A stretch of 39,032 bases of DNA, taken from a bacterium (GTDB lineage Bacteria > Fidelibacterota > UBA2242). A program made the position numbers and the translations under genes. Below the pieces are notes generated by a model. That model saw nothing but the letters and a program-made list of their open reading frames with translations. It searched no databases and was not told where the DNA came from. The number at the start of each line of letters is the position of its first letter. The first letter of the stretch is position 1. This document shows positions 1 through 6,745 of the stretch, in pieces. The DNA lies in assembly GCA_018824205.1 (NCBI GenBank), contig JAHJGX010000034.1, positions 1-39,032 of the forward strand. Reading direction: 5' to 3'.

Positions 1-111
1 ACTTCCTTTCTGGAAGGTATGAATAACAAGATCAAGGTCATTAAAAGAGTTGCCTTTGGCTTTAGGGATAGTGAATATTTTTTCTTAAAGATAAGGGCGT
101 CTTTTGCTTAG
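1..111 (+). pseudogene. 3' end of an ISL3-type transposase gene (cut by window edge)
   Basis: The first 36 codons are open from base 1 to a TAG stop at 109-111. They read EGMNNKIKVIKR then AFGFRDSEYFFLKIR, which matches the well-known C-terminal signature of ISL3-family DDE transposases (N-N-K-I-K-x-x-K-R-x-A-x-G-F-R-x-x-x-x-x-x-x-R-I). The rest of the gene lies outside the window, so I cannot say whether the element is intact; I label it a partial gene. It ends about 24 bases before a plausible terminal inverted repeat, as expected for the right end of an IS. The family call is fairly firm for so short a piece because the motif is distinctive. Confidence 0.7.
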
Positions 112-135
112 CTCCATACTAATGTCGGAAGAACC
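112..135. mobile_element. candidate right terminal inverted repeat of the ISL3-type element
   Basis: Directly after the transposase stop the sequence ends in CGGAAGAACC at 126-135, the inverse of GGTTCTTCCG. ISL3-family elements usually begin with GG(C/T)TCTT, so 135 is the likely outer end, followed by an AT-rich stretch (ATAAATAT, 136-143) suitable for the 8-bp target duplication of this family. The left end is outside the window, so neither the inverted repeat pairing nor the target duplication can be confirmed here. Confidence 0.45.
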
Positions 136-431
136 ATAAATATATCCAATCGGAAGAAGTGAAAGTTGTTAAGAAAATGTTTTTTAAAAATATTGGTACG
201 GATTCTTGCGGGGGGGGGGGCAATTTATACAATAATTTAGCATTTCCAGCCTCTTATACTCGGTTTTAAAATTTAATTGACGCTTATATCAAAATCAAGA
301 ATTATTTTGCAATCTTTCAGTTTGAGTTGTAAAATTCAATTGCACCGGAATCCGCCGCCGGAAGATCTTGGTGAAAATAATGATTATTTTAAATTTCTCC
401 ATGGAATATTTGTAAAATCGGAATACTATAT
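136..431. other. AT-rich stretch without a recognisable gene
   Basis: No convincing coding region is seen on either strand. The stretch holds a run of eleven G at 210-220, and a second copy of TCGGAAGAA (150-158) 25 bases after the copy in the IS end (125-133). A 30-codon open frame starts at ATG 177 and runs through the G tract to a stop at 267-269, but it has no ribosome binding site or similarity I recognise. The low G+C and lack of genes fit an IS-flanking junk or relic region. Confidence 0.5.
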
Positions 432-698
432 ATGATGTTCAAGTCGTGTGATAATTATGAAAAAGTCCTGCGTGAAGTGCAACGCAGGATCATGTGTCTG
501 CGGATTTTTACCGATAATGTCTGCTGAAGCTTGTTGCAAAAAACCATGAATGAACCGGAAGCCCTGTTATATCTAAGCCGTGTTAAAACGGTGATACGGG
601 AGAAATTTCCGGAAAAAGAAGAGCAATATCGCATGATTTATAAACGCCGTTTTAAACGAATATTGCTTCGCGAAGGAATCGCGCTTTCGTTATATTAA
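432..698 (+). pseudogene. small hypothetical gene, apparently interrupted by an in-frame TGA
   Basis: One reading frame runs from ATG 432 to a TAA at 696-698 with a single TGA at 525-527. The downstream part can be read on its own from ATG 546 as a 50-residue, strongly basic and helical peptide (VKTVIREKFPEKEEQYR, then KRRFKR). The upstream part gives 31 residues. Both halves look protein-like and lie 28 bases before the HD-domain gene on the same strand. Either the gene is a decaying relic, or only the 546-698 ORF is translated. I do not recognise the family. A selenocysteine codon is conceivable, but I see no suitable hairpin after the TGA. Confidence 0.35.
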
Positions 699-726
699 AA
701 AGTTGAAAATAGAGGAAGGCGGAATT

Positions 727-1296
727 ATGGAACGTGAAAAAGCATGGGCATTATTGACTACATACACGAAAACGGATAGTTTGATCAAACATGCCCTGGC
801 CGTGGAAGCGGCGATGCGGTTTTATGCGAAAATATATGATAAAAATGAAGACTACTGGGGAATTACCGGATTGTTGCACGATTTTGATTATGAGACATTT
901 CCGGATGAAGCAAACCACCCTTATCGGGGCAATGAAATCCTGGAAAAAGAGGGCTACCCCGAGGAAATGCGAAAGGCCATCATGGGGCACGCGGCCTATA
1001 CCGGCGTACCGCGGGACACGCTTCTTGCCAAAACGCTCTTTGCGGTAGATGAATTGGCCGGTTTTATTGTGGCCGTAACAATGGTCCGGCCATCGAAAAG
1101 TATTCACGAGCTTACACCAAAGTCGGTAAAAAAGAAATTTAAAACCCGGGCATTTGCCGCCAAGGTCAGCCGCGAGGAAATATCGCAGGGAATCCAGGAG
1201 TTGGGCGTGGAGGAAACTGAACATATTCAGCGAGTGATAGATGCGCTGACAACAGTAGCGGGCGATATTGGTCTGGACGGACACCCGATGTCGTGA
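727..1296 (+). CDS. HD-domain hydrolase-like protein
   Basis: This 189-residue protein carries the HD-superfamily pattern: H22 in KHALAVE, the H51-D52 pair in LLHDFDYE, H64 in NHPYRG and H88 in MGHAAYTG. These residues bind the divalent metal in HD phosphohydrolases acting on nucleotides or related phosphoesters. The layout resembles the small stand-alone HD proteins often annotated as predicted hydrolases; the substrate is unknown. I chose ATG 727 because GAGGAAGG (712-719) sits eight bases upstream; the frame is open further, to a TTG at 703, but that start lacks a Shine-Dalgarno sequence. It probably belongs to its own transcript, since hairpins and a leader separate it from the radical SAM gene. 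The C-terminal 60 residues are helical and basic (KSVKKKFKTR). Confidence 0.85.
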   Translation: MEREKAWALLTTYTKTDSLIKHALAVEAAMRFYAKIYDKNEDYWGITGLLHDFDYETFPDEANHPYRGNEILEKEGYPEEMRKAIMGHAAYTGVPRDTLLAKTLFAVDELAGFIVAVTMVRPSKSIHELTPKSVKKKFKTRAFAAKVSREEISQGIQELGVEETEHIQRVIDALTTVAGDIGLDGHPMS

Positions 1297-1299
1297 TTA

Positions 1300-1323
1300 T
1301 TGTGTATCATTTGATAAACACAA
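1300..1323 (+). other. hairpin directly after the HD gene
   Basis: TTGTGT-ATCA (1300-1309) pairs with TGAT-AA-ACACAA (1312-1323), giving ten base pairs with a two-base bulge and a very short loop, three bases after the HD stop codon. No U tract follows, so it is not a standard intrinsic terminator; it may protect the 3' end or mark a weak termination site. Confidence 0.4.
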
Positions 1324-1354
1324 AAATTATGAGTAATTTAGGGGCAGGTAAACC

Positions 1355-1388
1355 CTCGCTTGAAGAAACAGTGAGAACACAGAGCGAG
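1355..1388 (+). promoter_or_regulatory. possible structured leader of the radical SAM/rng/rplU/rpmA block
   Basis: CTCGCT (1355-1360) pairs with AGCGAG (1383-1388), and inside lies a small GTG-AGAA-CAC hairpin (1371-1380), leaving an asymmetric internal loop rich in A. A TATAAA box follows at 1392-1397. I do not recognise a known riboswitch class. The position, 34 bases before the likely start of an operon that ends in ribosomal proteins, makes a regulatory RNA or protein-binding site plausible, but this rests on base pairing alone. Confidence 0.3.
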
Positions 1389-1421
1389 TGATATAAAATT
1401 TTTCTCTAGTTAGGAGAGAAA

Positions 1422-3950
1422 CTGGTTTTTAAGAAGCAGGCCGAGAACTGCTACTCATTTATTGAGCGGGAAATACTTCCGGTTGTCGAAAAGCCGGGGC
1501 GATATACGGGCAACGAAATTAATGTCCACCATAAGGATTTTGCGAAGGCCGAAGCCTCTGTTGCGCTTATCTATCCCGATCTGTACGATGTGGGAATGTC
1601 CTATTACGGTTTTCAGATATTGTATCATCTGTTAAACCGGGAGCCGGATATCATCGCCGACCGGGCGTATGCGCCCTGGACAGATTTTGAAGAACAGTTA
1701 CGGAAACACAATGTGCCGCTTTATGGGCTGGAATCGAAAACTCCTCTTGGCGATTTTGATATACTGGGATTTACACTGCCCTACGAGTTGACATTCACCA
1801 ATATATTAAACGTTCTGGATTTATCCCATATTCCGGTGCTTTCCAAAGAGCGTAAAGACACCGATCCGATTGTAATTGCCGGTGGCAGCAGCATATACAA
1901 TCCCGAACCTCTGGCAGATTTTATAGACCTGTTTGTTGTCGGTGACGGCGAAGAAATAATTGTGCCGCTTGTCCGGTTTATTGCAGAACGAAAACGGAAG
2001 CAACTGTCCCGTTCTGATATATTGAAATCAGTTCAGCGCGAATTTCAGGGCCTGTATGTACCGCGGTTTTACAGCGCTGAGCAAGATCCGACAAGTGGGT
2101 TTTTGATCCCAAAACCCGATGAAGATAATTCACCCGATAAAATCCTGGCGCACCGAGTTCCTGAATTGAAAGCGGATTATTTTCCGGACAAACCGTTAAT
2201 ACCGGTTGTTGAAATTGCCCAGGATCGTCTCGTGGCTGAGATTATGCGGGGGTGTACCCAGGGCTGTCGTTTTTGTCAGGCGGGCATGATCTATCGTCCT
2301 GTTCGCGAAAGATTGCCCCAAGACATCGTCCGCCAAATTGAAAAATCCTTGCAGTTGACCGGGTATGACGATGTCTCCCTGCTATCGTTGTCATCTTCCG
2401 ATTATTGCGGTATGGGCGATTTGATTCATGGAATTTCTGATTTTCTGGAAAAAAACAGGGTTGGTTTATCACTACCGTCATTGCGGCTAGACAGTTTTTC
2501 AGAATCAATGGCGCTGATTGCTCAGAAAACCAGAAAGTCCGGGCTGACCTTTGCGCCGGAAGCGGGATCGGCGCGCCTGAAAAATGTCATCAATAAAAAC
2601 ATTTCCGAAGAAGATTTGATGAATTCTGTCGATATTGCGTTAAAATACGGCTGGCGGTCGGTGAAGCTGTATTTTATGCTGGGGCTTCCGACTGAAACCG
2701 ATGAGGATATCGCTGAAATTATCCGGCTGACAAAAACCGTCTATGAACGTGGAAAGAAACGACTTTCAATCAACATTACTCTGTCTACGTTTATCCCGAA
2801 GCCCTTTACGCCGTTTCAATGGGAGGCCCAGGACGAACCGGTTGAAATCCAGCGAAAATTGGACATGATTAAAAGGGGACTTGCGCCGTATAAACGAATT
2901 AAAATAATGGCGCGGGACACCTATTATTCACAGCTGGAAGGGGCTGTTGCACGGGGCGATCGCCGAATGTCTAAAGTTATTTACAGTGCCTGGAAACATG
3001 GCGCGAAGTTTGACTCATGGAAAGAACTGTTTAATCCACAAGCGTGGGAGCTGGCCCTGGCAGAATGTGGAGTGACGTCGCAACTGTTTACAGGGCAAAT
3101 CAACATTTCGGACTCGCTACCTTGGGATCATGTTGACGCCCGACTTTTAAAGAGATTTTTGCTAAACGAGCGGGAAAAAGCATACCGGGCCGAATCATCT
3201 CCGGATTGTCGGGACGGGTGTATTGGCTGTGGCGTCTGTGATTTTGAAACACTATCGATGAAGACTGTCGATAAAAAGGAAACATTCCTACCGGATAGTC
3301 AGCGGCCCATTGATGTGGAAGTATCAGAGACACAGGAGCTGAAATATCGCCTGCGGTACCAGAAAAAGGGCGCATCAAAATTTACTTCTCATCTTGACAA
3401 TATGCGTGTTTTTCAACAGGCTTTTCGTCGGGCGAACCTGAAATTGTCTTTTACGCAGGGATTCAATCGCCGTCCTAAAATGTCTTCGGGTTTTCCCCTG
3501 CCCCTGGGATATAGCTCAAAAGATGAATACCTGGATATCATACTTACAGAGACCGACAAGAGTCTTGCGGAACACATTAATCAGGAATTACCGGATGGTA
3601 TTTTCATTGAATCAGCGGTCGAGGTTCCATTGAAATCCGCATCCCTTTTTGCCGGCACCACCGGTTTTAAACATGAAATCCGGTTTTGTGAAACATTGCC
3701 GAAGAATGTGTCACAAACCATCGATGAATTATTAAAACAACCGGAAATAATAATTGAAAAACAGCGGAACGACCGAATTCGTCATGTTAATATTCGGCAA
3801 TTTATTGACAATATCACCCGGTGTGACGAACACGGAATTATTTTGTCTACTAAAGTTATTGACGGGCAAACAGTCCGTCCGGAAGAAATTTTAAAACAGC
3901 TGGAAATTACAAACACACCGATGATTTGCCGGCTGAAAACCCATTTTTAA
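1422..3950 (+). CDS. TIGR03960-type B12-binding-like radical SAM protein fused to DUF2344
   Basis: The protein has an N-terminal cobalamin-binding-like region, a radical SAM core with the cluster motif C278-TQG-C282-RF-C285 (numbered from 1422), a cysteine-rich patch (CRDGCIGCGVC) near residue 600, and a C-terminal DUF2344 region (KFTSHLDNMRVFQQAF, then GFNRRPKMSSGFPLPLG). This two-part architecture is standard for the family found upstream of rng, rplU and rpmA in many bacteria; its reaction is not established. The start is a problem. The conserved N-terminus (EREILPVVEKPGRYTGNEIN) lies upstream of the first ATG (1590), and no ATG, GTG or TTG exists in frame between the stop at 1407 and GTG 1584. 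A CTG at 1422, preceded by AGGAG (1412-1416), gives the expected family length of 842 residues. An ATG start at 1590 would remove about 56 conserved residues. Ends 27 bases before rng. Confidence 0.85.
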   Translation: MVFKKQAENCYSFIEREILPVVEKPGRYTGNEINVHHKDFAKAEASVALIYPDLYDVGMSYYGFQILYHLLNREPDIIADRAYAPWTDFEEQLRKHNVPLYGLESKTPLGDFDILGFTLPYELTFTNILNVLDLSHIPVLSKERKDTDPIVIAGGSSIYNPEPLADFIDLFVVGDGEEIIVPLVRFIAERKRKQLSRSDILKSVQREFQGLYVPRFYSAEQDPTSGFLIPKPDEDNSPDKILAHRVPELKADYFPDKPLIPVVEIAQDRLVAEIMRGCTQGCRFCQAGMIYRPVRERLPQDIVRQIEKSLQLTGYDDVSLLSLSSSDYCGMGDLIHGISDFLEKNRVGLSLPSLRLDSFSESMALIAQKTRKSGLTFAPEAGSARLKNVINKNISEEDLMNSVDIALKYGWRSVKLYFMLGLPTETDEDIAEIIRLTKTVYERGKKRLSINITLSTFIPKPFTPFQWEAQDEPVEIQRKLDMIKRGLAPYKRIKIMARDTYYSQLEGAVARGDRRMSKVIYSAWKHGAKFDSWKELFNPQAWELALAECGVTSQLFTGQINISDSLPWDHVDARLLKRFLLNEREKAYRAESSPDCRDGCIGCGVCDFETLSMKTVDKKETFLPDSQRPIDVEVSETQELKYRLRYQKKGASKFTSHLDNMRVFQQAFRRANLKLSFTQGFNRRPKMSSGFPLPLGYSSKDEYLDIILTETDKSLAEHINQELPDGIFIESAVEVPLKSASLFAGTTGFKHEIRFCETLPKNVSQTIDELLKQPEIIIEKQRNDRIRHVNIRQFIDNITRCDEHGIILSTKVIDGQTVRPEEILKQLEITNTPMICRLKTHF

Positions 3951-3977
3951 TCAAAGATATAGGTTGAAACAAAAGCT

Positions 3978-5519
3978 ATGAAAAAACAGATTTTAATCAG
4001 TGAAACCAGCAAAGAAACCCGCATCGCAATTTTGGAAGATGATGAACTGGTAGAATTCTTTGTTGAGAAACCCGAGCAGACCCGCATGGTTGGCAATATC
4101 TATAAAGGCAAAGTGGAAAATGTCATTGACGCCATCCACGCGGCATTTGTCGAAATCGGATATCATTTCAACGCATTTTTACCATTTTCTGAAATGGACG
4201 ATCCGACGACTGTCGGGTCGATGATCGAAAGCATTGTCGGTGACGGCGATGAAGAAGAAGCTCCCCGAACACGGCGAAAAAAACCGAACATGCCACATCC
4301 AACAGGCTTAAAAACCGGCCAGGAAATTCTCGTTCAGGTGATCAAAGAGCCCTTTGCCCAAAAAGGTCCACGGGTCACAACCGACCTTTCGATTCCGGGA
4401 CGGTTTCTGGTGTTGGTGCCTAATGAAGAGTACGTGGGTATTTCTAAGAAAATCACACGGCGAGATGAGAAAAAACGCCTGCGAAAAATTGTTCATGATT
4501 TAAAACCGAAGGGCTTTGGATTTATTATCCGGACAGTCGCCGATGGTCAGGACGAGAAAGCAATAAAAAACGATCTGCAGGATTTACTCCAAAAATGGGC
4601 CGAGCTGGAATCAAATGTTAAAAACAATTCCGCGCCGACCTGTGTGTACCGAGACATGGAAATTACATCAATGGTTATCAGGGATCTGTTTACTCCGGAC
4701 ATCGATCAAATCATTGTTGATTCAAAAACCTTGTATAAAAAACTGCATGCATATATAAAAAGTGTGTCCCCGGCATTAGTCAAAAAGATCAATTATCATA
4801 GCTCCCGCAATCCGCTGTTTACAGAATACAATGTGGAAAAGGAATTTGAGAAAACGCTAAACAAGAAAGTCTGGCTGAAAAGCGGCGGGTTTATTGTGAT
4901 CGAACACACCGAGGCGATGACCACCGTTGACGTCAATAGTGGTAAGTTCATTGGGAAAAAAGATCACGAGAAAAACTCCTTGAAAATCGATCTCCAGGCC
5001 TCCAAAGAAATTGCACGGCAGCTGAGATTGCGGGATATTGGCGGCCTGATTGTGATTGATTATATCGATATGGAAGAGGCCGAGAACAGACAAAAAGTAT
5101 ATCATGAATTAAAACGAGCTCTTTATCTTGATCGGGCGAAAGTTGCTCTTTCGCCAATATCCAGTTTTGGGCTGCTGGAAATGACGCGTCAGCGCACCCG
5201 GGTAAATTTGCTGTATAGTGTCAGCGAGGAGTGTCCGCTCTGCCATGGTTCCGGACGAATATCGTCAAAGGAATCGATAGTAACAAAAATCGAGGGGTGG
5301 TTTCGACGGTTTAAAGTGAAATCAAGAACAAAGCGCCTGGAGATTCATCTACATCCCGAGATGCTTGAGTATATTCAGAAATCCACCAATAATCTGATGC
5401 GGAAAATTCAATGGAGAAATTTCCTGAGAATAAAAATTGTAGACGATATCTCGGTTCCCGTGGACGATTTTAAAGTATATCTGACGAAAAACGGAGAAGA
5501 TATTACGGATCAATATTAG
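3978..5519 (+). CDS. rng: ribonuclease G (RNase E/G family)
   Basis: This 513-residue protein is a full-length RNase G. An S1 RNA-binding domain (about residues 39-130) is followed by the 5'-sensor and DNase I-like catalytic region with the two magnesium-binding aspartates D318 (TVDVNSGKF) and D361 (LIVIDYIDM), and the zinc-link cysteines C419-PL-C422 (ECPLCHGSG). It cuts single-stranded A/U-rich RNA and matures the 16S rRNA 5' end in relatives. The S1 domain carries an insert at about residues 75-108, first acidic (GDGDEEE) then basic (RTRRKK), a frequent place for lineage-specific insertions. There is no RNase E-type C-terminal scaffold. The Shine-Dalgarno sequence is weak; the start is set by the family N-terminus MKKQILIS. 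Confidence 0.95.
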   Translation: MKKQILISETSKETRIAILEDDELVEFFVEKPEQTRMVGNIYKGKVENVIDAIHAAFVEIGYHFNAFLPFSEMDDPTTVGSMIESIVGDGDEEEAPRTRRKKPNMPHPTGLKTGQEILVQVIKEPFAQKGPRVTTDLSIPGRFLVLVPNEEYVGISKKITRRDEKKRLRKIVHDLKPKGFGFIIRTVADGQDEKAIKNDLQDLLQKWAELESNVKNNSAPTCVYRDMEITSMVIRDLFTPDIDQIIVDSKTLYKKLHAYIKSVSPALVKKINYHSSRNPLFTEYNVEKEFEKTLNKKVWLKSGGFIVIEHTEAMTTVDVNSGKFIGKKDHEKNSLKIDLQASKEIARQLRLRDIGGLIVIDYIDMEEAENRQKVYHELKRALYLDRAKVALSPISSFGLLEMTRQRTRVNLLYSVSEECPLCHGSGRISSKESIVTKIEGWFRRFKVKSRTKRLEIHLHPEMLEYIQKSTNNLMRKIQWRNFLRIKIVDDISVPVDDFKVYLTKNGEDITDQY

Positions 5520-5521
5520 AC

Positions 5522-5550
5522 TTGACAAATCTTCTGGGAATATCTAAATT
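5522..5550 (+). promoter_or_regulatory. sigma70-type promoter for rplU-rpmA
   Basis: A perfect -35 box TTGACA (5522-5527) is followed after exactly 17 bases by TAAATT (5545-5550, four of six matches to TATAAT). It begins two bases after the rng stop codon and predicts a transcript start near 5557, about 30 bases before rplU. This would let the two ribosomal proteins be made independently of the upstream genes. The same box pair and spacing recurs before the CPBP/mgtE genes. Confidence 0.6.
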
Positions 5551-5586
5551 CGCAGTCCGTGTTGAAAACTAATTTTAGAGAGATTT

Positions 5587-6000
5587 ATGAAGAGTGAAAT
5601 GTATGCAATAGCCGAAATCGCCGGCGACCAAGTTGTCCTTGAAACAGGAAAAAAGATTGCCGTTCCCCGATTGGATGTTGAAGAGGGAAAAGAATTTATC
5701 GTTGATTCGGTTCTTTATTACAGAGACGGCAACGATGTAAAAATAGGCAATCCAACCGTTAAGGGTATTCAGATATCTACGGTTGTTGTTGAGCATAAAC
5801 GCCTGCCGAAAATTATCGTATTTAAAAAGAAACGCCGCAAAGGCTACAGAGTTAAAAACGGTCACCGTCAGCCCTATACTTTAATAGAAGTGAAGGGACT
5901 AAATGTTGAAAAAAAGGCGGTGCCGAAACCCAAAGCGGCCCCGAAAAAAGTGAGCCGTCCGCAAGAGACCAAACCGGAAGAAGCGGCCCAGAAAGAATAG
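5587..6000 (+). CDS. rplU: 50S ribosomal protein L21 with a C-terminal tail
   Basis: The first 103 or so residues are a normal L21: MYAIAEIAGDQ at the start and the signature FKKKRRKGYRVKNGHRQPYT at about residues 78-97. L21 binds 23S rRNA near domain I and L20. The protein is 137 residues long, against about 103 in E. coli; the extra part (from about residue 108) is low-complexity, rich in lysine, proline, alanine and glutamate, and probably disordered. Such tails occur in several phyla. AGAG at 5576-5580 is the likely ribosome binding site. It is followed by rpmA after 12 bases, the usual order. Confidence 0.97.
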   Translation: MKSEMYAIAEIAGDQVVLETGKKIAVPRLDVEEGKEFIVDSVLYYRDGNDVKIGNPTVKGIQISTVVVEHKRLPKIIVFKKKRRKGYRVKNGHRQPYTLIEVKGLNVEKKAVPKPKAAPKKVSRPQETKPEEAAQKE

Positions 6001-6012
6001 GAGCACAATACA

Positions 6013-6264
6013 ATGGCACATAAAAAAGGTGTAGGCAGTTCAAAAAACGGTCGCGACAGTCAGTCGCAACGATTGGGCGTTAAACGTTTTGGCGGAGAGA
6101 CCGTGACGGCCGGTTCTATCATCGTCCGTCAGCGTGGTACCCGGATTCATCCCGGAAAGAATGTTGGCAGAGGTAATGATGACACTCTGTTTGCGACAAT
6201 TGATGGTGTCGTAAGCTTCGAACGAAAAGGCCGCGATAAAAAGATCGTTAGCGTTTTAAATTAA
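6013..6264 (+). CDS. rpmA: 50S ribosomal protein L27
   Basis: This 83-residue protein starts [17 protein letters not shown] and continues [10 protein letters not shown], the invariant L27 N-terminus, followed by [16 protein letters not shown]27 sits at the peptidyl-transferase centre and its N-terminal tail reaches toward the tRNA. There is no N-terminal cleavage extension of the Firmicutes type, so no Prp protease is needed, and none is encoded between rplU and rpmA. TAGGAG overlaps the rplU stop and serves as ribosome binding site. It is the last gene of the block and is followed by a strong terminator. Confidence 0.97.
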   Translation: MAHKKGVGSSKNGRDSQSQRLGVKRFGGETVTAGSIIVRQRGTRIHPGKNVGRGNDDTLFATIDGVVSFERKGRDKKIVSVLN

Positions 6265-6269
6265 TACAG

Positions 6270-6335
6270 ATCCCGCAATTCCCATATCAGGGTCAACCCA
6301 CTTTGCCCTGGCGATTGCGGGATTATTATTTTTAT
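6270..6335 (+). terminator. intrinsic terminator after rpmA
   Basis: ATCCCGCAAT (6270-6279) pairs perfectly with ATTGCGGGAT (6314-6323); inside, CAGGG (6288-6292) pairs with CCCTG (6306-6310). A T-rich tract (TATTATTTTTATT) follows at once. It ends the rng/rplU/rpmA transcript. Confidence 0.85.
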
Positions 6336-6397
6336 TCCAAATATAATCCGGTTTTCTTAAACTGTTTTATTATCAGAACAAAACAGAGGAAACGGAT

Positions 6398-6739
6398 ATG
6401 ACCCAACAGACTAAAGACAAATTTAATGAAGAGCGCCAGATTCTCAATGAACTGGTGATGAAATATAGCAGTAAAATATCCAAGCGCTTTCTGAATCTGG
6501 ATGCGCAGGTTTACCAGGATGGTGAACTGGATAGCAAAACAAAAGAAATGATGGGCCTGGTTGCTTCTCTGGTTTTACGCTGTGACGACTGTATTAAATA
6601 TCACTTGATTCAATGTCATGATCATGGAGTTTCTAGCCTGGAATTGGAAGAAATACTGTCCATTGCACTAATTGTCGGTGGTTCGATTACGATTCCCCAT
6701 ATTCGCCGGGCGGTTTCATTTTGGGATGATCTTCAATAA
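6398..6739 (+). CDS. AhpD-like carboxymuconolactone decarboxylase family protein
   Basis: The 113-residue protein shows the AhpD-type signature: E50 upstream, then C62-DD-C65-IKY-H69 (LRCDDCIKYH) and a following GVSSLELEEIL helix. In AhpD this CxxC pair and histidine relay form a disulfide-based peroxidase reductase; many small relatives act as thiol oxidoreductases of unknown partner. The CxxC and H are intact, so redox activity is likely. AGAGGAAA lies ten bases before the ATG. It stands alone between the rpmA terminator and a convergent minus-strand gene whose stop is six bases away. Confidence 0.88.
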   Translation: MTQQTKDKFNEERQILNELVMKYSSKISKRFLNLDAQVYQDGELDSKTKEMMGLVASLVLRCDDCIKYHLIQCHDHGVSSLELEEILSIALIVGGSITIPHIRRAVSFWDDLQ

Positions 6740-6745
6740 GAAACG

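Noticed and set aside
525-527. Selenocysteine codon in the small interrupted ORF
   Set aside because: No stable stem-loop of the bacterial SECIS type follows the TGA within about 40 bases, and I see no other Sec-type protein in the window.
751-1284. Long antisense open frame (177 codons) across the HD gene
   Set aside because: It is the mirror of a well-supported gene with a Shine-Dalgarno sequence; its protein is cysteine- and arginine-rich without motif. The same applies to other antisense frames, such as 21264-21701, 30923-31378 and 23534-23914.
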